DNA of 64,000 nt. It comes from Pantoea alhagi. GTDB taxonomy: Bacteria > Pseudomonadota > Gammaproteobacteria > Enterobacterales > Enterobacteriaceae. A model generated the notes under the pieces. The model had not been told where the DNA came from and ran no database searches. It worked only from the letters and a program-made list of their open reading frames with translations. This document shows, in pieces, positions 24,475 through 33,449 of this stretch (its first letter is position 1; the number at the start of each line of letters is the position of its first letter). The stretch covers positions 124,001-188,000 of the forward strand of contig NZ_CP019706.1 of assembly GCF_002101395.1 (NCBI RefSeq). The letters run 5' to 3'. Made by a program: the position numbers and the translations under genes.

Positions 24475-25634
24475 AAGGCGTTCCTTTGCAGCAGGGAGAT
24501 AACGATTTTAAACAGCGTATCCACCAGCACCGCCAGGGCGATAACCGGGATCACGCCCAGCAGCACCAGTTCCAGCGCGCTGCTGAGTAATCCCTGAAAA
24601 ATAATTGCGCCGAAGCCGCCTGCGCCAATCAGGGCGGCGATAACGGCCAGGCCAACGGTCTGAATGGTCACTACACGCAGGCCGCTAAGCAGCACCGGCA
24701 ACGCCAGCGGGATCTCTACCTGCCAGAAGATTTGCGCCTGCGACATGCCCATGCCGCAGGCGCTTTCGCGCACGCCCGCCGGCACCTGTTGCAGCCCCGC
24801 CACCAGGCTGCGCACCAGCGGCAGCAGCGCATACAGCACCAGCGCAATCAGCGCCGGTGCAAGACCGATGCCGCTAACGCCAAGCCGGCCCAGCCAGGGA
24901 AAATGCGCCGCCAGCCCTGCCAGCGGCGCGATCAGCAAGCCGAACAGCGCTACCGACGGCACGGTCTGGATAATATTCAGCACGGAGAAAATCACGCTCT
25001 GCCAGCGTGCGCGCCGATAGCAGATCAGGCCCAGCGGGATGCCAATAAGCAGCGCCGGCAACAGCGTCGCCGCCAGCAGCAGCAGATGACGCGCCAGCGC
25101 CTGGTCAAACACCTCCTGACGGTTGGCATACTCTTTCAGCAGCGAGAGCTGATCGAGCTGTCCGCCGAACAGCAGCGCCAGCAACGGTAGCCAAACCTGA
25201 GCATTCAACAGCAGCCGCCACGGCACGCTGCGCGTCAGGCGCGTCACGCTGTCTGCGGCAATCAGCAGGCAAAGCGCGATAGCCGCCCACAGTCCGCTGC
25301 CGAAACCGGTACGCGCCAGCGCGCTGCTCTGCCCGGCCAGCATTTGCGCCGCGTGGCCGCCAAGCGCCACCAGCAGGGTGAGCAGAATTTCGCTTAGCGC
25401 CAGCGTCAGGATCAGCGTTGGACGATTCAGCGGCTGCCAGACCAGCAGCAACAGAAGCGGAAGAATCAGCAGGATCAGCCAGCTCACCCCCTGCAGCAGT
25501 TCAGTCAGCATCACCGGCTGGCCCGACACCAGCCGGTTCGGTGCAAAACTGGCGAAGGGTAAAAGAAACAGCGCTGCAATCAGCAGCGCGGTCAGCAGCA
25601 GCAGTACGCGATTACGGGGGATCAAACGCCGCAT
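24471..25634 (-). CDS. yehY: Compatible-solute ABC transporter permease YehY
   Basis: Second permease of the OsmF importer. With the ATG at 25632-25634 it has 387 residues (E. coli 385). An N-terminal membrane region of several helices precedes the permease domain, whose EAA loop reads ESACGMGMSQAQIFWQVEIP. Shared segments include APNRLVSG, KEYANRQEVFDQALA and NIIQTVPSVALFGLLIAPLAG. An in-frame start at 25679, overlapping osmF by 28 bases, would add 15 residues and has a somewhat better Shine-Dalgarno match; homology favours the shorter form. Confidence 0.93.
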   Translation of the reverse strand: MRRLIPRNRVLLLLTALLIAALFLLPFASFAPNRLVSGQPVMLTELLQGVSWLILLILPLLLLLVWQPLNRPTLILTLALSEILLTLLVALGGHAAQMLAGQSSALARTGFGSGLWAAIALCLLIAADSVTRLTRSVPWRLLLNAQVWLPLLALLFGGQLDQLSLLKEYANRQEVFDQALARHLLLLAATLLPALLIGIPLGLICYRRARWQSVIFSVLNIIQTVPSVALFGLLIAPLAGLAAHFPWLGRLGVSGIGLAPALIALVLYALLPLVRSLVAGLQQVPAGVRESACGMGMSQAQIFWQVEIPLALPVLLSGLRVVTIQTVGLAVIAALIGAGGFGAIIFQGLLSSALELVLLGVIPVIALAVLVDTLFKIVISLLQRNAL

Positions 25635-25651
25635 GGTTTCGTTGCTGTGAA

Positions 25652-26572
25652 TTACAGCAGTTTTTGCTGTTGCAGCCATTCAGCGGCCACCTTTTTCGCA
25701 TCCTGCCCTTCAACGGCAATTTTGGCGTTCAGCGACTGCAGGGTTTTTTCATCCAGGGCGCTAAATACCGGTTTCAGCCAGGCGGCGATTTCCGGGTACT
25801 GTTTCAGCGCTGCGGCACGGATCACCGGCGCGGGCGCGTAGATCGGCTGGACGCCTTGAGGATCGCTTAATGTTTGCAGCCCCAGCGCCGCCACCGGTCC
25901 GTCAGTACCGTAGGCCATCGCCGCATTCACGCCGGAAGTTTGCTGCGCCGCCGCCTTGATAGTGACGGCCGTATCGCCGCCCGCCAGTGACAGTAGCTGG
26001 TCCTGACTGAGCTTAAAGCCATACGCCTTTTCAAAAGCAGGCAGCGCATCGGCACGTTCGATAAATTCGGCAGAGGCGGCCAGCTTAAAGGTGCCGCCCT
26101 GCTTAAGGTAGCGGCTGAGATCGGCCAGCGAAACAAGCTGGTTTTTCTGCGCCAAATCACCGCGTACCGCAATAGTCCAGGTATTGTTAGCCGGTGCGGG
26201 CGTCAGCCAGACCAACTGATTTTTCTGCTCGTCCAGCGTCCTGACTTTTTCATAGCCCGCCTGCGCATTTTTCCATGCCGCATCGCCAGCCAGATTAAAA
26301 AAGAACGCGCCGTTGCCGGTATATTCAGGATAAATATCCAGCTCGCCGGCGGTTATCGCACCGCGCACCACCTGCGTATTGCCCAACTGAATTTTATTTA
26401 CCGTTGGCACGCCATGCTTATTCAGCACCTGCAAAATAATGTTGCCCAACAGCGAGCCTTCCGTATCGATTTTCGAGCCGACGCGCAGCGGATCGGCAGA
26501 CTGTGCGGTGCCAGACAGCGTCATCAGGGCGGCAAAGAGCAGTATGCCGCGACGCGCAGTAGCAAAAGCCAT
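25652..26572 (-). CDS. osmF: Compatible-solute ABC transporter binding protein OsmF
   Basis: Periplasmic binding protein (YehZ) of the YehYXW importer, of the OpuAC/ProX class. The 306-residue precursor has a signal peptide ending GTAQSA near residue 27, then VGSKIDTEGSLLGNI, IYPEYTGNGAFFF and SLAGGDTAVTIKAA, all shared with E. coli OsmF (305). AAGGA is eight bases before this ATG; the 41 codons upstream are leader sequence. First gene of the operon, behind a sigma-S type promoter. Confidence 0.95.
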   Translation of the reverse strand: MAFATARRGILLFAALMTLSGTAQSADPLRVGSKIDTEGSLLGNIILQVLNKHGVPTVNKIQLGNTQVVRGAITAGELDIYPEYTGNGAFFFNLAGDAAWKNAQAGYEKVRTLDEQKNQLVWLTPAPANNTWTIAVRGDLAQKNQLVSLADLSRYLKQGGTFKLAASAEFIERADALPAFEKAYGFKLSQDQLLSLAGGDTAVTIKAAAQQTSGVNAAMAYGTDGPVAALGLQTLSDPQGVQPIYAPAPVIRAAALKQYPEIAAWLKPVFSALDEKTLQSLNAKIAVEGQDAKKVAAEWLQQQKLL

Positions 26573-26605
26573 GGCAGTTTTCCTTTTCAGCAAAGTGAGT
26601 CTGTC

Positions 26606-26615
26606 AAAGCGTAGC
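26606..26615 (-). promoter_or_regulatory. Sigma-S type -10 element of osmF
   Basis: On the minus strand GCTACGCTTT fits the sigma-S -10 consensus KCTAYRCTT, about 36 bases before the osmF start. E. coli osmF is a known RpoS-dependent gene. Confidence 0.6.
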
Positions 26616-26687
26616 GCAAATGTATGCAGTACGAAAATAAAACGGCCTGTGATGGCCCGGCTGGGTGCGGCGATGGGCTGCTCTGAT

Positions 26688-27251
26688 CTACCCATTGGAT
26701 GCGGCAGGCTTTAGCTGGTCCGCATGCTGAATAAAGCGCGTTAGCTGCGCGGGAATGCGGGCAAACGTATATAAAAACCAGGGAGTAAAGCGGGCAGGAT
26801 CGTGTGTTATCTCCTGTTGAATGGCTTCCAGCGAAAGCCAGCGACAGGCATCCGCCTCTTCAGGATTGAGCTGTGGCTGGGCGTCGCTAATGGCAAAAAA
26901 GACATGCCCATATTCATGCTCGGTCAAACCGTTACTTAACGGCAGGTTATAGCTCAGTTCAAACATCGCCGTCAGGGTTAAATCAAGCCCCATCTCTTCC
27001 CGCAAACGCCGTTCGGCGGCATGCTGAGTGGGTTCCGAAGGATAAGGATGGCCGCAACAAGTATTGCTCCACAGGCCGCCGCAGTGATATTTAGCGCTGG
27101 CGCGGCGTTGCAGCAACAGCTGATGTTGAGGATTAAAGACGTAAACGGTTACCGCGCGATGCAGTAACCCTTTTTCATGCACTTCCTGTTTTTCCATTAT
27201 GCCGACAGGGCGATCAAGAGGATCAACAAGGATAACTTCAATAGCGGACAT
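26688..27251 (-). CDS. idi: Isopentenyl-diphosphate delta-isomerase, type 1
   Basis: Interconverts isopentenyl and dimethylallyl diphosphate for isoprenoid synthesis. The 187-residue Nudix-fold enzyme has the metal ligands His25, His31, His68, Glu111 and Glu113 by alignment with E. coli Idi, the catalytic cysteine in NTCCGHP (63-69) and the EHEYGH block (111-116). AAGGAG is five bases before the ATG. No carotenoid crt genes are beside it; it stands alone downstream of the osmF operon start. Confidence 0.95.
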   Translation of the reverse strand: MSAIEVILVDPLDRPVGIMEKQEVHEKGLLHRAVTVYVFNPQHQLLLQRRASAKYHCGGLWSNTCCGHPYPSEPTQHAAERRLREEMGLDLTLTAMFELSYNLPLSNGLTEHEYGHVFFAISDAQPQLNPEEADACRWLSLEAIQQEITHDPARFTPWFLYTFARIPAQLTRFIQHADQLKPAASNG

Positions 27252-27368
27252 ACGGGCTCCTTCAGACTAATCCCAGCTATTGTGGCATAACCACTTGCTC
27301 TTTAGCCGCAAAAAAGTCCCGCGTATTCATCAGAATATGTACAAAAAAGTAACCTGATTTACTCCTTC

Positions 27369-27396
27369 GCTCCGCTGCCCGATTGCACAGCGGAGC
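27369..27396 (-). terminator. Stem-loop downstream of chemoreceptor gene
   Basis: A 9-bp perfect stem GCTCCGCTG/CAGCGGAGC with a 10-base loop lies 15 bases beyond the stop codon. There is no T run, so it may act with Rho or protect the mRNA end. Confidence 0.4.
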
Positions 27397-27411
27397 CTGT
27401 GGATTTATCGC

Positions 27412-29307
27412 TTACAGTTTGAAACGGGTTACTACCTGCTCCAGCTGAACGCTCTGCTCTTCCATTGCCTGAGCGGCAGCGGAAACCTGCTCAACCAGGG
27501 AGGCGTTCTGCTGCGTGGTGTTATCCAGTTGGTTGATCGCCACGTTAACCTGTTCAATTCCCATGCTCTGTTCGCGGCTGGAAGACATGATTTCGCTCAT
27601 CAGTGTCGTCACGCTGCTGACGCCCTGCATCAGTTCATCCATGGTGCGGCCCGCTTCATTGACCAGCTGGCTGCCCGCATCGATATTTGCCACCGACGTC
27701 TCAATCAGTTTTTTAATCTCACGCGCCGAGTTGGCCGAACGCTGCGCCAGATTACGTACTTCGCTGGCAACCACCGCGAAGCCGCGCCCCTGCTCACCGG
27801 CTCGCGCTGCTTCTACCGCCGCGTTCAGCGCCAGGATATTAGTCTGGAAGGAGATACTGTCAATCACACTGATAATATCCACCACTTTACGTGAGGAAGC
27901 GTCAATTTCGCCCATGGTGGCCACCACCTGTCGTACCACGCCGGTACCGCGCTCCGCCACTTTCGCGGCTTCGCCCGCCAGCTGGTTGGCGTGGGTGGCG
28001 TTATCAGCATTCTGACGCACAGTGCCGGTTAACTCTTCCATCGACGCCGCAGTTTGCACAATAGAGCTGGACTGCTCTTCCGTACGTGCCGAGAGATCAA
28101 GGTTGCCGCTGGCGATCTGGCGCGAGGCGGAGGTAATAGCCAGCGCGCTGTCACCGACCTGCCGCATCAGCCCCTGCAGATAGCTAATAAACTGGTTAAA
28201 GCTCTCTGCCACGGCGTTAAATTCCGGGCTGTTACTGGCTGGCAGACGCTGGGTTAAATCGGCCCCGCCAGTGGATAAGGCCTGGATATTTTCGTTAAGC
28301 AGGCTCAGGCGCTTCATCATGCTGCGAATAAAGCCCAGCAGCACCAGCAACAGCACAATAGCTAACGGGATCTGAACCATGCCCAGGCGCGTCATCATTG
28401 AGTGGGTCTGCTGCGTCAGCAGGCTGGTCGGCACATCGCTGGCCAGATACCAGGGGCTTCCGGCGATCTGCTGAACAAACAGCGTGCGGTCGCCCTCTTC
28501 GCTCTGATACTGGCTCTCTACCGGCTCTTTCCCGGCATTGGCCAGCAGCGTCTTCAGCGGCGCAGCCATCGGCAGGGAAAGCTCATTGAGATATTGCAGT
28601 TTCGGCGTACCCTCCGCCAGCGCTGCGTTGCCAACGACTTTGCCATCGGCTTCTACGATCAGCACGCGTCCCTGAATCGCCTCACCCATCTCTTTCGCCA
28701 GGTGGTTAAAGAACCCCAGCGTCACGTCAATGGTGGCAACGCCCCAGGCTGCGCCGTTGCGATAGATCGCCATGGCGCAGTTGGTACGCGGCTGCGGGCT
28801 GGCGGCATCCTGATAGGCGTTAGCCCAGGCGCACTCTCCTTTGCTGGCAGCAAGACCGGCTTTATACCACGGCTGTTCATAGTAGCGATCCGCCTCTGGT
28901 GAGTTCCAGAAGGTGTTTACCTGTAGCTGATTGCTGGCGTCACGGGCAAAGAAGGTGCTGAATTTTTCCCGGTCTGCGGCACGCATGTTCGGCAACGGCC
29001 AGATGCCGCCGCCAAAGACGTTGCTGTCATTATATTGATTAACCAGCGCCGGCAGCAGGCTGTCGATAGCGGCGCTATCCAGTACGCTGGCCGCTTCGGT
29101 AATGGTGCGTTGCTGAGCCTGAACCCGGTTCATCTGTTCGATAATCCGGGCCGCAAGCGTATCAACTTCGTAGCGCACCAGGCGCTCTTCATTGGTTTTT
29201 AATTGTGGAGCAACAAAAAGATTGATGACCACCACGGTGATTGCCATCAATAACAGAAAAAATGCCACGATCGCCGCGGTAAAGCGTGCCTGCGTTGTTT
29301 TTATCAT
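27412..29307 (-). CDS. Methyl-accepting chemotaxis protein with Cache sensor
   Basis: A transmembrane chemoreceptor of 631 residues. Helix 1 is at about 11-33, a periplasmic double-Cache type sensor follows (about 40-305, including the PWYKAGLAAS and WGVATIDVTLG motifs), helix 2 at about 310-330, then HAMP and the signalling domain whose tip reads ISFQTNILALNAAVEAARAGEQGRGFAVVA; quoted in part, NILALNAAVEAARAG. It lacks the C-terminal NWETF pentapeptide, so CheR/CheB must reach it by another receptor. The ATG at 29305-29307 is chosen over a GTG two codons upstream. A FliA-type promoter lies upstream. Confidence 0.92.
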   Translation of the reverse strand: MIKTTQARFTAAIVAFFLLLMAITVVVINLFVAPQLKTNEERLVRYEVDTLAARIIEQMNRVQAQQRTITEAASVLDSAAIDSLLPALVNQYNDSNVFGGGIWPLPNMRAADREKFSTFFARDASNQLQVNTFWNSPEADRYYEQPWYKAGLAASKGECAWANAYQDAASPQPRTNCAMAIYRNGAAWGVATIDVTLGFFNHLAKEMGEAIQGRVLIVEADGKVVGNAALAEGTPKLQYLNELSLPMAAPLKTLLANAGKEPVESQYQSEEGDRTLFVQQIAGSPWYLASDVPTSLLTQQTHSMMTRLGMVQIPLAIVLLLVLLGFIRSMMKRLSLLNENIQALSTGGADLTQRLPASNSPEFNAVAESFNQFISYLQGLMRQVGDSALAITSASRQIASGNLDLSARTEEQSSSIVQTAASMEELTGTVRQNADNATHANQLAGEAAKVAERGTGVVRQVVATMGEIDASSRKVVDIISVIDSISFQTNILALNAAVEAARAGEQGRGFAVVASEVRNLAQRSANSAREIKKLIETSVANIDAGSQLVNEAGRTMDELMQGVSSVTTLMSEIMSSSREQSMGIEQVNVAINQLDNTTQQNASLVEQVSAAAQAMEEQSVQLEQVVTRFKL

Positions 29308-29350
29308 GTTCACACCACATAACAGGAAGGGCCATATTGCCCTTCTCGTG

Positions 29351-29377
29351 TTAACGGCATGTAACTATTTTACTTGA
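29351..29377 (-). promoter_or_regulatory. FliA (sigma-28) type promoter of chemoreceptor gene
   Basis: On the minus strand TCAAGTAA and GCCGTTAA are exactly 11 bases apart. The consensus is TAAAGTTT-N11-GCCGATAA; the -10 matches seven of eight and the -35 five of eight. It ends 44 bases before the gene start. Confidence 0.6.
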
Positions 29378-29470
29378 GGCGATCGCTATCACAATTTACA
29401 AATCTTCTCTCTGGTCAGAGAAAGTAGTAACAGCCAGCGGTGGCGGGCATCACCACAACAGACGCAGCCA

Positions 29471-30580
29471 TTATGTTTCCTGTTCAACCACCTGCTGGCG
29501 CGGCCGGAAGATATGATTCGCGCCATGCTGCAACAGACGCGTAACCAGTAGAATACCGCCCTGGTCATCCGCCTGAGCAAAGGCCTGTTCGGCGGCCGTC
29601 ACCGGCGTGGTCCACAATAAATTTACCCGCTCGCCTTCGCGTTTTGGCAAGGCAAACTGTCCGCCTTCCGCACCCAGCGTGGCAGAGAGCAAAAATCCTT
29701 CAAAGCCCACCGGCGCAACGGAAGAGGACAGCGTATGGCCCTCGCCCAGCCAGTTCAGGCTGCTCCAGGGATAGTGCGCATAGTTCGCCAGCGCGCTGGC
29801 CATCTGGATAGCATTATCTTCTGTCATTACTTCCGCATCGATCGCCGTCGCCAGTTCAGTGCGGCGATACTGCGGAGCCAGATCCTCATAGAGAAAATCT
29901 ACCCACGGCATCGGACGGATGCACATACCAAGCGTGAAGAAATACCAGACGCCCTGATGATAATGTTGCGAAATCGCCATCGGCGGCCACTGGCCCTGGT
30001 CGATCGAGTAATATTTAAGCGACGGGCCGTAGTGTGATTCGTAGCACTGCAGCAGATCGTGCTCGACCGGCTGCCAGAGATGCCCGTCATGCCAGTCGCG
30101 CCAGAACTGGCGATGCGCCAGAGCCTGAGCGTAATAGTGGTTAGTTGATGCCGATCCCAGCGGCGCGGTCAGGCGATTCTCCTTGATGCAGCCTGCCGAG
30201 AAACTCACCTGTTTATTTTGATACAGGCTCCAGCCCGGGATCACCGCCAGCAGTTGCCCCTGATACCAGACCGCCGCGCCATCGTCGGTCGGCTCCCAGA
30301 TGATTTGCAGACCGGCCGGATCAAGGGGCGGCTCAGCCTCCAGCGTGCGACAACAGTCGGCGCTTAACAGCGGCGCGATCCCCTGCTCTATGGCCGCGCT
30401 GTCTTCTTCAAATGGCGCGGGCAGCAGGTTACGCAGCCAGCAGCCGCGTACCGCAAAGCGGGAGCGAAACGGCTCGGTGGGCCAGATATAAAAATAGGCG
30501 GCCCGTTCGGTCTGTTCGATGATGGCGGTTAACGTCTGTTGCTGATTAGTCACCTCAGCAATCAACTGCGAATATGTCAT
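29471..30580 (-). CDS. SUFU (suppressor of fused) domain protein
   Basis: A soluble 369-residue protein with no signal peptide or membrane helix. The C-terminal part has the pattern of bacterial SUFU-domain proteins: GFEGFLLSATLGAEGGQF, then LPKREGERVNLLWTTPVTAAEQAFA and a Gly-rich ending near ILLVTRLLQHG. The first half is rich in Trp, Tyr and Cys. The domain is named after the animal Hedgehog-pathway regulator; in bacteria it occurs in proteins of unknown role, some associated with toxin immunity. GAGG is four bases before the ATG. The family call rests on memory of the pattern and is moderate. Confidence 0.55.
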   Translation of the reverse strand: MTYSQLIAEVTNQQQTLTAIIEQTERAAYFYIWPTEPFRSRFAVRGCWLRNLLPAPFEEDSAAIEQGIAPLLSADCCRTLEAEPPLDPAGLQIIWEPTDDGAAVWYQGQLLAVIPGWSLYQNKQVSFSAGCIKENRLTAPLGSASTNHYYAQALAHRQFWRDWHDGHLWQPVEHDLLQCYESHYGPSLKYYSIDQGQWPPMAISQHYHQGVWYFFTLGMCIRPMPWVDFLYEDLAPQYRRTELATAIDAEVMTEDNAIQMASALANYAHYPWSSLNWLGEGHTLSSSVAPVGFEGFLLSATLGAEGGQFALPKREGERVNLLWTTPVTAAEQAFAQADDQGGILLVTRLLQHGANHIFRPRQQVVEQET

Positions 30581-30669
30581 AGTGCCTCAACGCAACGTGG
30601 AGGAATCCAGCTTCCCCGAGAATAGAGCAGGATCTCCCTTATTGCGACACAGCGGCAAGGGTAATAATC

Positions 30670-31542
30670 TCAAAAATCACGCCCCATGCGCCGCATTGCG
30701 CGCGGAAACGCGCCGTTACGCACCGACCAGCGTAGCATGAGTGCCAGTAAGCGGATGCGTCGATCGATAATGGCCTGACGCCGCGCGCTCAGGGTCAGAT
30801 CGCTCATCTGCTGCGCCCAGTCGGGTAGCAGGCCCATGCCCGCTTCCATCAGCGTGCCCATAACCAGTTTTGCTGGTCTGCTGGGCGCGGGAGCCTGGCG
30901 CAGCAGCCTGATAACTTCGCGGGTGCGCGCGTCACAGCAGAGCCGGGGGCGCATCCGCTGCAGGTACTCCTCTACCGCCTGTACGCTTTTGGGCACCTGC
31001 TGCGCGCCCAGCGCCTCGGCAACCTGCGCCGCCTGTGCATAATAGAGATCGCGTTCAGCCAGGCTAAGCGCCGGGTTTTTATAACGCAGATGGCCCGCAA
31101 GAAAACAGCTGGCTTCGGCGACATGCACCCAGGTTAACAGCTCAGGATCGCTGGCCGCATAAGGATTGCCATAAGCATCGACGCCGTTAACCTGTAGATG
31201 GATACGCTTTACCCGTTCAATTAAGGTAAGCGCATCGGCACGGTTGCCAAAGGTAGTGACCGCGACAAACTGGCTGGTACGACGCAAACGTCCCAACATA
31301 TCCTGGCGAAAGGATGAGTGATCCCAGACGCCTGCCAGTGCCGAAGGATGCAGCATTTGTAACAGCAACGCGCCAATGCCGCCGCACAGCATGGAGGTGA
31401 AGTCGCCATGCACCGGCCAGACCAGGCTCTCAGGGCCAAACAGCCCTGGATCGCCCGGCGGCTGGGAGAGATCGAACTCATTAAGTGACAGGCCGTTTAC
31501 CCGGAAAACCTGCTTTTCAATGCGCCTGCGTAATAATTCCAT
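30670..31542 (-). CDS. MpaB-type oxygenase domain protein (DUF2236)
   Basis: A 290-residue protein of the family that includes latex-clearing rubber oxygenase and fungal MpaB, all-helical proteins that bind haem b. Visible family blocks are FGPESLVWPVHGDFTSML, LLQMLHPSALAGVWDHSSF, GNRADALTLIERVKRIHLQV and a histidine-rich WVHVAEASCFLAGH. The conserved His residues in these blocks could ligate haem. The ATG at 31540-31542 is preceded by TGGAT; an upstream frame to 31629 is less likely. Substrate is unknown. Confidence 0.75.
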   Translation of the reverse strand: MELLRRRIEKQVFRVNGLSLNEFDLSQPPGDPGLFGPESLVWPVHGDFTSMLCGGIGALLLQMLHPSALAGVWDHSSFRQDMLGRLRRTSQFVAVTTFGNRADALTLIERVKRIHLQVNGVDAYGNPYAASDPELLTWVHVAEASCFLAGHLRYKNPALSLAERDLYYAQAAQVAEALGAQQVPKSVQAVEEYLQRMRPRLCCDARTREVIRLLRQAPAPSRPAKLVMGTLMEAGMGLLPDWAQQMSDLTLSARRQAIIDRRIRLLALMLRWSVRNGAFPRAMRRMGRDF

Positions 31543-31798
31543 TAAATATCCATTGTTTCTGTGCCTGCCGCTGCGTTCTGCAATAAACAAATACACTCTT
31601 TTACGCAGAATTACGTCTCTGGCAAGCACATGATTAATAAGATAAAAATTTAATAAGCAAAGTACAAATTAGCACAAACCTTTATCTTTCATCTGTTTGT
31701 AAGCGAAGCGCAGATTATTTGCCTGTTTTATCACCGTCTACCAGGCTTTTATGGCAACCGCAGCACACCAACACCTAATTAATAGGGAGATAAGCGTT

Positions 31799-32290
31799 AT
31801 GACTATGCAATCGTTAAACGATCTGTTTGTTCATACTCTAAGCGATGTTTACAGTGCTGAAGTTCAGTTAACCAAAGCGCTGCCAAAAATGGCCGAGGCC
31901 GCCACTGAAACTCAACTTGCCGAAGGCTTTAGACAACACCTCGAGGAGACCAAAGGCCATATCGAACGCCTTGATCAGGTTATCCAGTCTCTCGACAATG
32001 TGGAAATGGAAAATGTTACCTGTGTAGCAATGGAAGGGCTGATCAAAGAAGGCGAGGAGATTATTCAGGAAGTGGAAGAAGGGCCGGTACGCGATGCAGG
32101 CCTGATTGTTGCCGCTCAGAAAGTCGAACATTATGAAATCTCCAGCTACGGTTCGCTGATGGCGCTGGCGAAAAATCTGGGCTACGACAATGTCGTCTCT
32201 ATCCTGAAAAATACCCTGGATGAAGAAAAAGCGACTGATGAAAAACTCACCATGCTGGCTGAGCAACAGGTTAATCAGCACGCCGCCTGA
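31799..32290 (+). CDS. Ferritin-like DUF892 protein, YciE family
   Basis: A 163-residue four-helix-bundle protein similar to E. coli YciE/YciF, stress-induced proteins that form dimers with ferritin-like metal sites. Matching blocks are LFVHTLSDVYSAEVQLTKALPKM, shown here in part as DVYSAEVQLTKALPKMA, the KVEHYEISSYGSL segment and LDEEKATDEKLT near the end. GGGAGA precedes the ATG at 31799; sixteen upstream codons are not needed. It is monocistronic with its own terminator. yciF and katN, usual neighbours in other enterics, are not here. Confidence 0.87.
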   Translation: MTMQSLNDLFVHTLSDVYSAEVQLTKALPKMAEAATETQLAEGFRQHLEETKGHIERLDQVIQSLDNVEMENVTCVAMEGLIKEGEEIIQEVEEGPVRDAGLIVAAQKVEHYEISSYGSLMALAKNLGYDNVVSILKNTLDEEKATDEKLTMLAEQQVNQHAA

Positions 32291-32592
32291 CGGCCTTAAG
32301 CGCGAAGTGATCTCATTAAGCGTTTTTAACAGAGCATAGATACCAGATAAGCCGATCGGTTGGCTGCCGATCGGTTTTTTTTGTGCCGGTTATCGTGATC
32401 CTGTCCCATGCGCATTCATTCCTTTTCATTCGTTGTGCCTGCGTCTCTCTGCACCTCCCTGTTGGCAATACTCAACTGAAGTGACACGATCCTTCGTCAT
32501 AATATTTATCGCTATTGCCTTGCTGAGTTTGAACATTACATTAATGATGTTTATCACCAGAAAGCGATAAACAGGCGAATCGGACAGAACGA
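32291..32592. other. Intergenic region before ygfF
   Basis: After the terminator of the YciE-like gene, a perfect 9-bp inverted repeat, TTTATCGCT at 32505-32513 and AGCGATAAA at 32563-32571, frames the likely ygfF promoter area. No gene is seen. Confidence 0.4.
32352..32382 (+). terminator. Rho-independent terminator of the YciE-like gene
   Basis: A perfect 8-bp stem CCGATCGG/CCGATCGG with a 7-base loop is followed by eight T residues. Confidence 0.92.
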
Positions 32593-33342
32593 ATGAAAAA
32601 ACACATTACCTTAATTACCGGTGGCGATCGTGGTATTGGACGCGCCACCGCGCTGCTGTTGGCGCAAAAAGGCCATACGATCTGTATCGGCTATCGCAGC
32701 CAGCAGGCGCAGGCTGAAGAAGTGGTAGCGCTGATTCGGCGCGACGGTGGCAACGCCATTGCGGTTCAGGCGGATATTGCCGACGAGGAGCAGGTGATAG
32801 CGATGTTTCAGCAGGTTGACCGCGAGCTTGGCATGCTGACCGGTCTGGTGAACAACGCCGGCATTCTCAAATCACAGGCCACCATTGAGCAACTGGATGC
32901 GCAGCGCATCGCCTCCATTTTCGCCACTAACGTCAGCGGCAGTTTTATTTGCGCGCGCGAGGCGGTAAAGCGCATGGCGCTGCGTCACGGCGGCCAGGGC
33001 GGCGCGATTGTTAACGTCTCTTCCGCCGCCTCGCGGCTTGGCGCGCCCCATGAGTATGTCGACTATGCCGCCTCAAAAGGCGCCATCGATACACTGACCA
33101 CCGGCCTGTCGCTGGAAGTGGCGGCGCAGGGCATCCGGGTTAACGCTGTGCGGCCAGGCTTTATTTATACCGGGATGCACGCCGATGGCGGCGAGCCCGG
33201 GCGGGTTGATCGGGTAAAAGAGAGTTTGCCAATGAAGCGCGGCGGCCAGCCCGAAGAGGTGGCGCAGGCGATCGCCTGGCTGCTGTCCGATGAGGCCTCA
33301 TACATCACCGGCAGTTTTCTCGATATGGCGGGCGGCAAATAG
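32593..33342 (+). CDS. ygfF: SDR-family oxidoreductase YgfF
   Basis: A short-chain dehydrogenase/reductase using NAD(P). The 249-residue protein has the Rossmann glycine motif TGGDRGIG at about 8-15, NNAG near 90, and the catalytic Ser-Tyr-Lys set (VSSAASR, YAASK). Blocks ASKGAIDTLTTGLSLEVAA and RPGFIYT are the same as in E. coli YgfF (247 residues). Its substrate is not established. In E. coli this gene is at a different locus, so here it belongs to the accessory block. Confidence 0.88.
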   Translation: MKKHITLITGGDRGIGRATALLLAQKGHTICIGYRSQQAQAEEVVALIRRDGGNAIAVQADIADEEQVIAMFQQVDRELGMLTGLVNNAGILKSQATIEQLDAQRIASIFATNVSGSFICAREAVKRMALRHGGQGGAIVNVSSAASRLGAPHEYVDYAASKGAIDTLTTGLSLEVAAQGIRVNAVRPGFIYTGMHADGGEPGRVDRVKESLPMKRGGQPEEVAQAIAWLLSDEASYITGSFLDMAGGK

Positions 33343-33350
33343 ACGTAAAA

Positions 33351-33374
33351 AAACCGACCCTGAAAGGTCGGTTT
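33351..33374. terminator. Bidirectional terminator between ygfF and bglX
   Basis: A 9-bp perfect stem AAACCGACC/GGTCGGTTT with a 6-base loop, preceded by A residues and ending in T residues, between converging genes. Confidence 0.85.
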
Positions 33375-33449
33375 TAAACAGAGCCATATGCCTGCATCAG
33401 GCGTTGGTTGCCTGTAAGGCTGCAAGCGCCCTACCGCTGAGGCGCTGCG

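Noticed and set aside
26688..27251. idi as part of a carotenoid cluster, as in some Pantoea
   Set aside because: No crt genes are present on either side within the window.
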